From Janibacter sp. A1S7 (GTDB taxonomy: Bacteria; Actinomycetota; Actinomycetes; Actinomycetales; Dermatophilaceae), in NCBI RefSeq assembly GCF_037198315.1, contig NZ_CP144913.1, positions 1,488,001 to 1,552,000 on the forward strand: DNA of 64,000 nt. The letters are read 5' to 3'. Both the position numbers and the translations under genes were made by a program. This document shows, in pieces, positions 52,134-61,266 of the stretch. How positions within the stretch are numbered: position 1 is the stretch's first letter; the number at the start of each line of letters is the position of its first letter. The notes beneath the pieces were generated by a model, which was not told the origin of the DNA, did not search any database, and saw only the letters and a program-made list of their open reading frames with translations.

Positions 52134-53696
52134 ATGAAGAAGGCCGCGATCGTCCTGGTGCCACTGCTGGTATTTCTCGGGATGCCGCTCGGGACCGCGC
52201 TGATCATCACCGCGATGAGCGCGCCAGCGGTCGGCCAGCAGCTCCAGACCCTCGAATGTGGCGGGGTGGCGCCTGCCACAGGTGCGTGGCGGGCGCCGTT
52301 CCAGCAGAAGTACACGGTCAGCGACCGGGGGTTCGGCAGAGAGTTCCACCCGATCCACAACGAGTGGCGGATGCACACCGGGCAGGACATGGTCTCTCTA
52401 CCCGGACCCGGGCCGGTGGTGTCGATCGGGACGGGCAAGGTCGCGTTCGCCGGCCAGATGGGCGGCTACGGCAACGTCGTCGACGTCCAGCACAGCGAGG
52501 GCGTGGTCAGCAGGTACGCCCACCTGGCCAGCATCGACGTGACCCGGGGGCAAAGCGTCGAGGCGGGCACGAAACTGGGCGTGGAAGGGACAACGGGCAC
52601 CAGCACAGGAGAGCACCTGCACTTCGAGATCCAGATCGATGGCCGGGCCGTAGACCCCATGCCGTGGATGACCAAGCATGGGGCCCCACTGAACGGTAAG
52701 GCCGTCGCGGCCGCCTCCCAGACTCCCGAGCAGGTCCCCGCGAACGTCGAGGAAGGCGGTGTCGGATTCACGCTGCCCATACCAGGCGCACCACGGAAGG
52801 ACTCACTGCACAACGAGGCACTGCCGATCCCAGCGAACATCAAGAAGCTCTACATCGAGGCAGGCAAGAAGTACGGCCTGGCCTGGACCCTGCTCGCAGG
52901 GGTCGGCATGGCCGAGACCGCCCACGGCCGGAACACAGCTGTCTCGTCGGCGGGCGCCCAAGGCCACATGCAGTTCATGCCCAGCACCTGGCAATCGATG
53001 GGGACCGACGGTAACGGCGACGGCACAGCAGACATCCACAACACCGCTGATTCCATCTACTCGGCGGCACGCTACCTCGTGCACGAAGGAGCCACCCGCG
53101 GCGGCGGAGAGGGCGTCAAGGAAGCGCTGTTCGCGTACAACAGGGCCACCTGGTACGGCAACGACGTGCTCTACTACGCCGAGGCCTACGGCGGAGGCAT
53201 CGTCCTGGGCACCACCACGGACTGCACCGAGACCAGCGGCACCAGCAGCCGGAACCTTCCCCCACTGACCGACGCGCGAGCGAAGAAGGTCCTGACCTGG
53301 GCAGCCGAGCAGGACGGGGACGACTACGTGATGGGAGGCGAGGGGCCCGACGCCTGGGACTGCTCATCCCTGACCCAGCGCGCCTTCAGCCAGATCGACG
53401 TGAGCATGCCCCGCACGGCCGCAGCCCAACGCGACTGGCTCGCCGCGGGCAACGGGATCCGCATCAAGCCCGGCGAGGAGAAGCCCGGCGACTTGGTCTT
53501 CTGGGACTCCTACCTCGGGCCCAACGTGATCGGACACGTGGCCATGGTCTGGGACCCCGCCACGAAGAGCACCATCGAGGCCCAGTCGACGAACACCGGC
53601 GTGGGTCATTTCTCCTACGAAGGCAAAGAAGACAAGCAGATCTTCGAGATCTGGCGAGTCGGCAACGTCAGCGACAACCCCAGCCGCTCCACCTAG
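52134..53696 (+). CDS. Three-domain cell-wall hydrolase (M23, lytic transglycosylase, NlpC/P60)
   Basis: 520 residues with a signal-anchor at residues 4-30. Domain 1 (about 75-185) is an M23 endopeptidase: HTGQDMV and GEHLHFEIQI supply the zinc ligands. Domain 2 (about 235-360) is a lytic-transglycosylase-like fold with Glu in GVGMAETAHGRN and the GHMQFMPSTW block. Domain 3 (about 380-510) is NlpC/P60 with Cys in WDCSSLTQRAF and His in GHVAMVWD. Conjugative elements of Gram-positive bacteria use such VirB1/CwlT-like enzymes to open the wall; three domains in one chain is unusual. Confidence 0.9.
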   Translation: MKKAAIVLVPLLVFLGMPLGTALIITAMSAPAVGQQLQTLECGGVAPATGAWRAPFQQKYTVSDRGFGREFHPIHNEWRMHTGQDMVSLPGPGPVVSIGTGKVAFAGQMGGYGNVVDVQHSEGVVSRYAHLASIDVTRGQSVEAGTKLGVEGTTGTSTGEHLHFEIQIDGRAVDPMPWMTKHGAPLNGKAVAAASQTPEQVPANVEEGGVGFTLPIPGAPRKDSLHNEALPIPANIKKLYIEAGKKYGLAWTLLAGVGMAETAHGRNTAVSSAGAQGHMQFMPSTWQSMGTDGNGDGTADIHNTADSIYSAARYLVHEGATRGGGEGVKEALFAYNRATWYGNDVLYYAEAYGGGIVLGTTTDCTETSGTSSRNLPPLTDARAKKVLTWAAEQDGDDYVMGGEGPDAWDCSSLTQRAFSQIDVSMPRTAAAQRDWLAAGNGIRIKPGEEKPGDLVFWDSYLGPNVIGHVAMVWDPATKSTIEAQSTNTGVGHFSYEGKEDKQIFEIWRVGNVSDNPSRST

Positions 53697-53749
53697 CTAG
53701 TGACCGCCACAGGCCCCCGAGGGGCATTGGTGGTCGAAAGGAGCCCACG

Positions 53750-54244
53750 ATGCAGCAGTCACGACGATCAAACCCTTACCCGTACACTTGGGAGATCCCC
53801 TTGGCCATGTTCCTGGCCGTGGTTCTCCTGCTGTTCTTGGGAGTACACCTCGGGCGGGCGGTGGCCAATTTCTGGGCCGGTGCCGGACTGACCGTCCTCT
53901 CCGGGCAAGAGATGCTCACCAGCTGGGTCAGCGTGCTCAAGGGCGACGCCGGGGCGGGACTCTCACCACGGCCCGACAAAGTCGCCGGCACCACCGCGCT
54001 TCGGACCTGGATCATCGTCTCGGAGGCGTGCATCATCGCCGGACTGATCTGGGCCGCCCGCGTGTCATGGGTCCACTGGGGCCCTGGCACTGTGCGCGGC
54101 GTCGCCACGAACGACGAGGTCGAGCAGGTCGTCGGCCGCGCCCGTCTGCACAAGCAGGCCCACGTCATCCGACCCGACCTCTACGCCAAAAAGCCCAACG
54201 TCATTCACAAATTGGCGACACAGCTCAAGGGAGACCAGCGATGA
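53750..54244 (+). CDS. Membrane protein preceding the coupling protein
   Basis: 164 residues from ATG 53750, with AAAGGAGCC upstream. Hydrophobic helices at about 17-38 and 85-105, then a charged C-terminal cytoplasmic region. Many VirD4-type coupling proteins have their membrane part encoded by a separate gene; this protein may supply it, because the downstream ATPase lacks membrane helices. Overlaps that gene by four bases. Confidence 0.6.
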   Translation: MQQSRRSNPYPYTWEIPLAMFLAVVLLLFLGVHLGRAVANFWAGAGLTVLSGQEMLTSWVSVLKGDAGAGLSPRPDKVAGTTALRTWIIVSEACIIAGLIWAARVSWVHWGPGTVRGVATNDEVEQVVGRARLHKQAHVIRPDLYAKKPNVIHKLATQLKGDQR

Positions 54245-55710
54245 AGATCGAACCCGAGCAGGTGGGCTGGCGCTTCGGCAGCAGCAAGCACCCCCACGGG
54301 ACGGACCTGTGGATACCGTGGGACCGCGCCGCCGGAGTCATCGGCCCGCAGGGCAGCGGAAAGACACTCGACGTGCTCGTTCCGGCCCTCCTCGGGGCCC
54401 CCGGAGCCGCCATGACCACGCTCACAAAACCCGAAGACCTGCTCCTGAGCTGGACGGCCCGTTCCACGGACGACCGACCCTGCGCGGTCCTCGACCCGTT
54501 CGGCCTGACCGACGGCCTGCCCGAGCTCGTGTGGGACCCCATCGCCGGGTGCGTCGACTCGATGGTTGCAGAGCGACGCGCGAAGGCCTTCGCTGCTGGC
54601 ACGATCCAAGGCTCCGACAGCGGCGGCAACGACGGAGCCGCACGGTTCTACGCGGCAGAGGCGGCGAAGGTCCTCAAGGGTTTCTTCCACGCGGCCGCCC
54701 TGACCGGGGGCACACTCGATGACGTGCTGCGCTGGGTCGCCAACCCCCTCGCCGCGACGGAGGCAACGTCGATCCTGCAGGACCACCCCCACGCTGCGCC
54801 GTTCTGGCACGGCCTGGTCTACGCCGCCCTGCACGGGGACGAACGCACAGCGGGAAACACCGTGACCACCGTGCAGCAGGCCATGGAGATCCTCTTCCAG
54901 GAGCCGATCCGTCGTCGGTGCGTCCCCGGGCCCAACCGGCCCGCGACCAACATCGCTGAGCTGATCCAGCGACGCGGAACGGTCTATCTGCTCGGACGCG
55001 AAGACCCCTACGCCTCGGCGTCGCCACTGATGACCGCGTTCGCGGAGTACATGCTCGACACCGGTCTCGAGGCAGCACACCGATCCCCTTGGGGACGGCT
55101 GTGCCCCCCGATGGTCTCGGTCCTCGACGAGCTTCCCTCGACCGCGCCACTGCCGACCCTGCGCACCCGAATGGCCAACGAACGAGCCCTGGGAATGTCC
55201 TTCATCTGGGCGGCGCAGACCCCAGCCCAGCTGACCACCATCTACGGCAAGCAGGAAGCCGAGTCCCTGATCCAGCTGACCAACAACCTGCTGATCTTCG
55301 GAGGAGGCAAGGACGGAACCTTCAACCAAGAGATCTCCGATCTGCTCGGGACTGTCCGCGTCGGGCGCTCGACTTGGCAGACCGGGAAGGGAGGACGCAG
55401 TCACTCCGGCGAAGACATCCCGATCATCACCGCCTCCGAGATCCGCAGACTGGAAGAGCGCACGGCCCTGCTCGTTGCCGAGAACAGTCGCCCGATCATC
55501 GCCGGCCTACATCGATGCATCGATGGCCGGTCCGGCAAGCACCTTCTGTCGCAGCAGAAGGCGCTGCGCGGGCAACTGGCCGAGGATCGGCAGATGACGG
55601 TGACCCAGGAAGCGCGGGCCACCGCCGCACTGGTGGAAGCGCGCCGGTGTGGGCTCAGTCGCGAGGCCACTCACCAGCAGGCCAAGAACGCCTCGTACGG
55701 GCAGCTGTAG
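54241..55710 (+). CDS. VirD4/TraD-like coupling ATPase
   Basis: 489 residues from ATG 54241. Walker A VIGPQGSGKTLDVLVPALLG near residue 37 and Walker B PMVSVLDELPSTAPLPTL mark a type IV coupling protein, which brings the DNA-relaxase complex to the channel. FIWAAQTPAQLTTIYGKQEA and NNLLIFGGGKD follow as in TraG/VirD4 proteins. No N-terminal membrane helices are present, unlike classic VirD4; the preceding gene may provide them. Confidence 0.88.
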   Translation: MKIEPEQVGWRFGSSKHPHGTDLWIPWDRAAGVIGPQGSGKTLDVLVPALLGAPGAAMTTLTKPEDLLLSWTARSTDDRPCAVLDPFGLTDGLPELVWDPIAGCVDSMVAERRAKAFAAGTIQGSDSGGNDGAARFYAAEAAKVLKGFFHAAALTGGTLDDVLRWVANPLAATEATSILQDHPHAAPFWHGLVYAALHGDERTAGNTVTTVQQAMEILFQEPIRRRCVPGPNRPATNIAELIQRRGTVYLLGREDPYASASPLMTAFAEYMLDTGLEAAHRSPWGRLCPPMVSVLDELPSTAPLPTLRTRMANERALGMSFIWAAQTPAQLTTIYGKQEAESLIQLTNNLLIFGGGKDGTFNQEISDLLGTVRVGRSTWQTGKGGRSHSGEDIPIITASEIRRLEERTALLVAENSRPIIAGLHRCIDGRSGKHLLSQQKALRGQLAEDRQMTVTQEARATAALVEARRCGLSREATHQQAKNASYGQL

Positions 55711-55719
55711 GAGGCTGAG

Positions 55720-56373
55720 GTGAACAGCCCCGAGACCACCGATGCGCGGGCCGTCCCCCTGACCAGGTCATTTCCGCGACCTGGCCCCGGCTTGGTCCAG
55801 GCATACCGGGAACTGGACCTGGCGATGAACGGCACGGCAGAGCAGGTCAAGGCACTGGGGGACATAGAAGCACTGCCGCGCCCATGGGAACCCGCGTCCA
55901 TCACCCAACCGCAACTTCGACGCGAGGTGTGGAGGTGGCTCGAGGACGTCGTCACCTGGCTCAACATCGAGTACACGTGGGACGTCGCGACGATCATCCC
56001 CGAGTGCTGGCCCAAGCACCCCCACATCGTGCACGAGGTCGCCGTCATCGCCGACCTGCGCCGAAGCGCGGGACTGGCATTCACCAGTGCTGCCCTCGAG
56101 GAGTGGCACCGCTACGCCCTGCCAGCGTTCACCGAACGGATGCGATCACGCATCAAGACCGGCTGCGACACCGGCCACCAGGAATGGCCCGCCCGCAGCC
56201 GCTTCCATCGGCACACATCGGCTCGTGCCAAGAGCAGCCGCAACACGGCCTACCTCTCCGACGAGCGGACCACGCAGCGACCCCCTTCGCCCAGCGCCAC
56301 GGCACGACTACGAGTGGTCGACGAGCCTGTGCCGCCCAACGTCGATCCCCACACCGGTGAGGTGTTCGACTAG
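55720..56373 (+). CDS. Hypothetical protein of the conjugation cluster
   Basis: 217 residues from GTG 55720, preceded by GTAGGAGGCTGAG. Helical sequence with Trp-rich REVWRWLEDVVTWLNIEYTW and WPKHPHIVHEVAVIADLRRS, and a basic, probably disordered C-terminal third. Similar proteins follow the coupling protein gene in actinobacterial elements, where their job is not known. Last gene of the run; after it only remnants are found. Confidence 0.6.
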   Translation: MNSPETTDARAVPLTRSFPRPGPGLVQAYRELDLAMNGTAEQVKALGDIEALPRPWEPASITQPQLRREVWRWLEDVVTWLNIEYTWDVATIIPECWPKHPHIVHEVAVIADLRRSAGLAFTSAALEEWHRYALPAFTERMRSRIKTGCDTGHQEWPARSRFHRHTSARAKSSRNTAYLSDERTTQRPPSPSATARLRVVDEPVPPNVDPHTGEVFD

Positions 56374-56391
56374 ATTCGATGCCTGAAAAGT

Positions 56392-57110
56392 ATGTGTCGC
56401 GCCCGCCCGGCGCATCTCAAGGCCAAGTTCCGGGTCTGCTCCCTGTCGCCGGCCCGCTGCCCGAGGCACTCAGCCGGTGGTGCTCCACCACCCGAGCGGC
56501 ACTGGAACGCGATAGGTCGACGCGCGGATCATGTACGCCTCCCAGTGGATCTGCAGTACCTCCACGCAGCCTCGACGCTCGTGCTCGGCGCCTCGACGCT
56601 GAGCGGTTCAGAGCCCCACCTCGACGTCCGGCGCGCAGCCGACCACCTCGCGGACGCGCAGACCGCGCGGGACGAGACCGTGCGGGCGTGGCCCCGGGAA
56701 GCAGGCACACAGACGGCAGGGCGCTCCGACCACGAGCAGCCGCTTGCAACACAGCGCCTACACGAGAACATCCGCGGCCACCTTCGCGACGGTGCCTCGT
56801 GGCGTCCCCCGCCGACATCGCCGAGAGTATCGCGCCGTCGAGACGCTCCGTGCTATTGCTGACCTCGGCCCCGCGCGTTACGTCCGTGGGCCCGCCCAGG
56901 ACCTCGGAGGAGTTGCAGGAGACCCCGAGCAGGTATTTACGGACCTCACGCGGGCCGTGGCCACACGCACCGTTACCGGTCGGGCGACCGGCATCCTGAT
57001 GGAGCGTCACCACCTGACGGAGACTGCCGCGTTAGAGAGCCTGACCACCGCCGCGCCCCGCCCGGGGCACCGCCTCTCGTGGGTGGCCGAGCACGTCGCC
57101 ACGACCGGGG
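56392..57110 (+). pseudogene. Remnant of a regulator with ANTAR-like end
   Basis: Two open pieces in different frames. The first gives DLQYLHAASTLVLGASTLSG, the second, from about 56850, VFTDLTRAVATRTVTGRATG and ILMERHHLTETAALESLTTA, which resembles the ANTAR core (ILMERYGLT in the intact gene at 19726). The final helix is poorly conserved. It is probably the dead relic of a second GAF-ANTAR gene. Confidence 0.5.
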
Positions 57111-57129
57111 CGAACCCCTCATTCGCCGA

Positions 57130-57680
57130 TGTAGGACATCTCGATCTTGTGACCAGTTTGGTCTGCGGGACGTCGACAGCGCGCAGCTCTGAGTAGCGGT
57201 CGGTGCGCTGGTGCCACCGGCCGGTCGCGCCCAAAATGCCGATAGACAGACCGCGCTGGGCGGGTGGGAACCATGCAGGGACGAACGGGACGCAGACGGC
57301 GAAGACGGTGCCGCCGACGCCCGAGGAAGAACCCGGCGAGCAGCAGCAGCGTGGAGGGGATCAGCGCGAAGAAGCCGATGAACAGCACGGGCAGGATCGT
57401 CAGGGCCGAGATCACCGGGAACACCAGGCGACCGCCGTAACGATCGGTCAGGGACTCGAGGACGACGCCGAGCGATCCGACGACCACCGGCACCGCGACC
57501 ATCAACGACACGTCGAACACGGTGAGCTCGCCGACCCGGCCGGAGTCGCGGAAGACGGGGCCCGAGTGGGCTGATCAATGCCCAGGCCCGGAAGTTCAGG
57601 GCAGACCCGATGGTGGCCACGGCCAGCGTCAGCCATGACTCCCCATCGGCGGCGCACTCATCTGCCTGGCCCGTCGCAGG
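57130..57680 (-). pseudogene. N-terminal remnant of a NarK-like nitrate/nitrite MFS transporter
   Basis: One frame gives WLTLAVATIGSALNFRAWAL (about 57635-57565), the next frame continues with VAVPVVVGSLGVVLESLTDR and YGGRLVFPVISALTILPVLF, then reading is lost again near 57300. These are helices 1-4 of NarK-type transporters (VGSLGRIPxGxLTDRYGGR in relatives). At least two frameshifts and loss of the C-terminal two thirds make it non-functional. Confidence 0.65.
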
Positions 57681-57818
57681 GTCGACGTGAGGTCGATCTG
57701 CACTGCCTTCCCCCTTTGTCGCGACGTGTACGGCACACCCTCGCACGGATCCAGTAGCGTTGCTTGACCCATGTCTGGGTTCGAGACTTCCAGGATCGGA
57801 TGATTCCTGCGCAAGGGC

Positions 57819-58100
57819 ACGGCGGCCGAACTCGCGGGCAGAAAGCTGTTGGCACTCTTCGGCGGCGCCTAAGCACGCGACTTCGCCGATGTGTACAAGC
57901 TCGCACAACGTTTTGGCAAGAAGCGTTTGATCGAGCAGACGCAAGCACTGGACCCAGGCTTCGACCTCGACGTACTCGGCGAAATGCCGCGAACCATCGA
58001 TCGATTTGACGACCACGACATCCCACTTGCGCCCGAGGAGCTGCCGGTCGTGGGTGGAACGGCCGATCAGTACCCGGCGCCGAGGCGAGACCGCGCCTGA
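57819..58100 (+). pseudogene. C-terminal remnant of an AbiEii-type nucleotidyltransferase toxin
   Basis: Frame from 57819: TAAELAGRKLLALFGGA, then a TAA stop at 57871, then ARDFADVYKLAQRFGKKRLI, ALDPGFDLDVLGEMPRTIDR and FDDHDIPLAPEELPVV. This is the usual C-terminal end of AbiEii/AbiGII nucleotidyltransferase toxins (KLLALFGRxxxRDFxDVxxLxxRFG). The start and catalytic domain are missing. No AbiEi partner is adjacent. Confidence 0.6.
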
Positions 58101-58445
58101 GCGGGGGAGAGGTCATGCTGACCGATGTGGAAAACATCGGCGCCCACGAGCGCTGCGACATCGGCCCGGTCGTTGGCGGCGAAGAGCTTCCCGTGCTCAG
58201 CGGCCACCCGGCTAGCTAGTCAGAACTGTCATCAGATGTGGTTCGGTTTGACGGTTCCCTCTATACCGCACCTGCTCCCGTCCTCGCGCGGGGCGCTTCG
58301 GTCCGCTGGCAAAGCGCAGGAGTGGACATCACTACTACAGCCTGTAGGATACTTGGGAATCATTCGTGAAGACGCCTGACGCCGGACGGGGTTCGGAATA
58401 CGTGTTCAGACTTGGGTCGGGCGCGAAGGAAGCGAAGTCATTGAC
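58101..58445. other. Region upstream of ctaB, no gene supported
   Basis: 345 bp without a convincing open reading frame. It holds the operator-like palindrome at 58333-58349 and, just before the ctaB start, the ribosome region GAAGGAAGCGAAG. Confidence 0.5.
58333..58349. promoter_or_regulatory. BlaI/MecI/CopY-type operator-like palindrome
   Basis: TACTACAGCCTGTAGGA: arms TACTACA and TGTAGGA match in six of seven positions around a three-base centre. The BlaI/MecI family binds TACTACA-TGTAGTA-like sites and CopY proteins TACA-TGTA sites. It lies about 97 nt upstream of ctaB. No BlaI or CopY gene is in the window. Confidence 0.45.
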
Positions 58446-59432
58446 GTGCCTGAACAGCACAACGCCGCGCACCAAGCGGAGAAACCGCTCAGGCGGACCA
58501 TCGACGAAGCCAAGCTCGCGGCCCGCCGGGCCGGCCGGCCTCGCAGCAAGGTCATGGCATTTGTCGCGTTGACGAAGCCGCGGGTCGTCGAGCTCCTCCT
58601 CGTCACCACTGCACCCGTGATGATCTTGGCCGCTGAAGGAATGCCGCATCTTTGGCTGGTGCTGGCCACTCTTATCGGCGGATCCGCAGCAGCGGCTTCG
58701 GCCTCGGTGTTCAACTGTTTCTTCGACCGCGATCTGGACGCGAAGATGCAGCGGACGAAGAATCGGCCGTTGGTCACGGGGGAGGTCACCCCGCGCGAGG
58801 CGCTCATCTTCGCGTTCACGCTCGGGATCGGCTCGATCTTCTGGATGGGTGGCTTCACCAACTGGGTCGCGGCTGGTCTGGCAGCCGCGGCGATCTTGCT
58901 CTACGTGGTGTTCTACACCCTCGTGCTCAAGCGGCGCACCACCCAGAACATCGTGTGGGGAGGTGCGGCCGGCTGCATGCCCGTCCTTATCGGCTGGTCG
59001 GCGGTCACCGGCAGCCTGAACTGGGAGCCGCTGCTGCTCTTCCTCGTCGTGTTCTTCTGGACCCCACCGCACTACTGGCCGCTGGCCATCAAGTACAAGG
59101 CCGACTACGACGCCGCCGGCGTGCCGATGCTGCCCTCGAAGGTCCCGCCGACCACCGTGGGCCGGCAGATCCTGGGGTACGCGTGGCTCATGGTCGCGGC
59201 CAGCCTTGCGCTCATCCCGGTCGCCCCGATGGGACCGATCTACATCATCACTACGTTGGTTGCCGGTGCGTGGTTCATGTACCAGTGCTACGCGCTGACC
59301 AGCCGAGCCAGGCAGGGTTACCACGGCAGCCAGCTGCAGGCCATGAAAGTGTTCCACAGCTCGATCGCGTATCTGACGGTCGTGTTTCTCGCTGTCGCTG
59401 TCGACCCATTCTTCAACCCGTTCGTCGGGTGA
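58446..59432 (+). CDS. ctaB: Protoheme IX farnesyltransferase (heme o synthase)
   Basis: 328 residues from GTG 58446. UbiA-family membrane prenyltransferase that adds farnesyl to heme b for cytochrome oxidases. Aspartate-rich motif 1 is in NCFFDRDLDAKMQRTKNRPL and motif 2 in YKADYDAAGVPMLPSKV, with about eight hydrophobic helices between and after. Length and N-terminal cytoplasmic tail of about 40 residues are usual for actinobacteria. It lies among gene remnants without the other cytochrome oxidase genes, so it may be a second, island-borne copy. Confidence 0.93.
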   Translation: MPEQHNAAHQAEKPLRRTIDEAKLAARRAGRPRSKVMAFVALTKPRVVELLLVTTAPVMILAAEGMPHLWLVLATLIGGSAAAASASVFNCFFDRDLDAKMQRTKNRPLVTGEVTPREALIFAFTLGIGSIFWMGGFTNWVAAGLAAAAILLYVVFYTLVLKRRTTQNIVWGGAAGCMPVLIGWSAVTGSLNWEPLLLFLVVFFWTPPHYWPLAIKYKADYDAAGVPMLPSKVPPTTVGRQILGYAWLMVAASLALIPVAPMGPIYIITTLVAGAWFMYQCYALTSRARQGYHGSQLQAMKVFHSSIAYLTVVFLAVAVDPFFNPFVG

Positions 59433-59496
59433 CTTCGACCACACTCTGAGTCGGCGTCTGCAGCTCAGAGCGCATTGAACCCATCTAAGGAGCATC

Positions 59497-59883
59497 ATGC
59501 CCCGCATCACCATCGGACTTGGCATCGTCCTCGTCGCCGTCGGCGTCATCGCCTACATCGCAACCGGATTCGCGAGCTGGACTGCGTTGATCCCCGCCAT
59601 TCTCGGCGCAGTCATCCTGGCCTGCGGTCTCATCGGATTGAAGAACCAGAAGACAGGCATCCACATCGCCCTCGTGGTCGCGATCCTGGGCATCCTCGGC
59701 ACCGGCATGAACGTATTGCAGATCGGCGCACTGCTCGCCGGCGAGGCCGAGCGTCCCGCAGCCGTGATCACCAGCATCATCACCTTCGTGCTGCTCATCG
59801 TCTACGTCATCCTCGGAATCCGGTCCTTCATTACCGCCCGCCGATGGAAGGGCACAGCAAACGCAGAAACCGCGGCGCAGTAG
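59497..59883 (+). CDS. Small four-helix membrane protein, unknown
   Basis: 128 residues from ATG 59497, with AAGGAGCATC as a strong ribosome site. Four hydrophobic helices at about residues 4-24, 28-46, 54-76 and 88-112. The last 12 residues are polar. No family recognised; similar small proteins are common in actinobacteria. It probably shares the ctaB transcript, being 64 nt downstream. Confidence 0.65.
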   Translation: MPRITIGLGIVLVAVGVIAYIATGFASWTALIPAILGAVILACGLIGLKNQKTGIHIALVVAILGILGTGMNVLQIGALLAGEAERPAAVITSIITFVLLIVYVILGIRSFITARRWKGTANAETAAQ

Positions 59884-59887
59884 TCAG

Positions 59888-60217
59888 CTAGCTTCCAGCC
59901 AGAAAGTGGGCCAGCCACTCGCCACCGCATGGTTCACCCTGAGTTGAAGAGTGTTGAAGTGGGAGCAGCCGTCGCTTCCGTGCTCGCCGCTCCAGGCCAG
60001 CCGCCGCACCAGCAGCCGCGGCCTTGCGCCACTCGATCAGGTGCGAGGAGTGCAGGCCCTCCCGGCGCTGGATCGCCCCACGTTGACCACGATCTGCCCC
60101 GTCGTACTCCGCCAAGATCCCGGCGTTGTATCCGGCGGTGAACGTGCGCCGTTTCGGTCGATCCGCTCGAGGTCCCATGACCCCATCATCGGGGGCCACA
60201 TTAGCCGTGGTCATCGT
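59888..60217 (-). pseudogene. IS3-family OrfA (transposase helix-turn-helix) fragment
   Basis: From ATG 60217, RPKRRTFTAGYNAGILAEYD and GAIQRREGLHSSHLIEWRKA match the DNA-binding OrfA of IS3-type elements found in actinobacteria. The frame ends soon after, without the OrfB integrase or terminal repeats. Remnant of a lost insertion sequence. Confidence 0.65.
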
Positions 60218-60325
60218 CATCGTGCTCGTCTCGTTTCTCACCCTGTGCAAGAGAATGAGGTGTGTCTGACTTAATGAGGCATTCGCGGTTGGAAATACCC
60301 AGCCAATCGTGGTGCGTGTTTACGG

Positions 60326-60825
60326 TTGGGTTTCCTTGTGCGTCTGACGGTAGTCGATCTGGTTCTCTCGTGCTCGGGCCAGGCCCTCGCGGCAGGCCTG
60401 GCGACCCGCTGCGGCAACGCCCTCGCCCGCCGCGGCCGTTACTGCCCACAAAACCCCACCACCTTGCCCACGACCCCGGCCGACCCCGGCTGCATCGACC
60501 GGCAGGTAGCAGCCGATTCACGACGCCTGGCCACCCTCGCACCACCCCTGGTGTTCGGCGACACGTCGACCGGGGAGACTTCGCCGCCGACGTCAAGAGC
60601 CTAACGACCCTCCTGCTGCACATCGCGGCCGCCACCGGACGCCGCGAACTGCTCCCGGCCTGGGCCGGCGACGTCCAGGCCGCGACCCGCCCTTTGGCGC
60701 GAGCTCTCCGATGGGGCCTGCAGCCACCGGCAGACATCGCGACCAGATCCCGGGCCCTGACCACCGCCGCCGAGATCATCACCAGCGGCGACCTCGAGGT
60801 CGCCGCCGCACGCTTGACTCCCTGA
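60326..60825 (+). pseudogene. TniQ-like remnant
   Basis: Two frames combine: RCGNALARRGRYCPQNPTTL with Cys pairs and IDRQVAADSRRLATLAPPLV in one, then from about 60570 FAADVKSLTTLLLHIAAATG and IITSGDLEVAAARL in another. The order resembles the C-terminal half of TniQ-type transposition proteins in actinobacteria. The N-terminal half is absent and a frameshift is present. The call is tentative. Confidence 0.4.
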
Positions 60826-61023
60826 TTCGAGACGATCCCGCGAACCCCAGACGGTCTGCTTGGTTGGGCGGGCGATCACACCAGGCGCACCCCGGTCACG
60901 ACCCGCCTGATCAGGAGCAGGCCCATGCCGAGGATAAGCGCACGGATCGCGGGCAGTGCCCGAACTGACAGGCGGCAGCCCCCTTCGTCCGCTTGTCCGG
61001 CCGTGACGGCTAGCGTCGGGGTC

Positions 61024-61266
61024 GTGACCATCCTGTCCGACCTGGCCGCTCTCGACGAGGACCCCTTCGACTCCGTGCTGTGCGTCGTCGCTCATCCCGA
61101 CGACATCGAGTACGGCGTGGCCGCTGCCGTCACCGCGTGGACCGGCGCCAGCAAGACCGGGCGCTACTTCCTGTTCACTCGCGGTGGGGCCGGGGTCGAC
61201 ACGATGGACTCGGTCGACGCCGCACCCCACGCACGCGTTGCTCGTGCAGCTCTACTGAGCGGATGA
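61024..61266 (+). pseudogene. Truncated PIG-L/LmbE-family deacetylase
   Basis: 80 residues from GTG 61024. VLCVVAHPDDIEYGVAAAVT contains the AHPDD zinc-binding motif of N-acetylglucosamine deacetylases such as MshB, and FTRGGAGVDTMD the next block, but the other two thirds of the family are missing. The frame ends in a TGA that overlaps the ATG of the lnt gene, so a deletion probably joined the two. Likely inactive. Confidence 0.75.
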
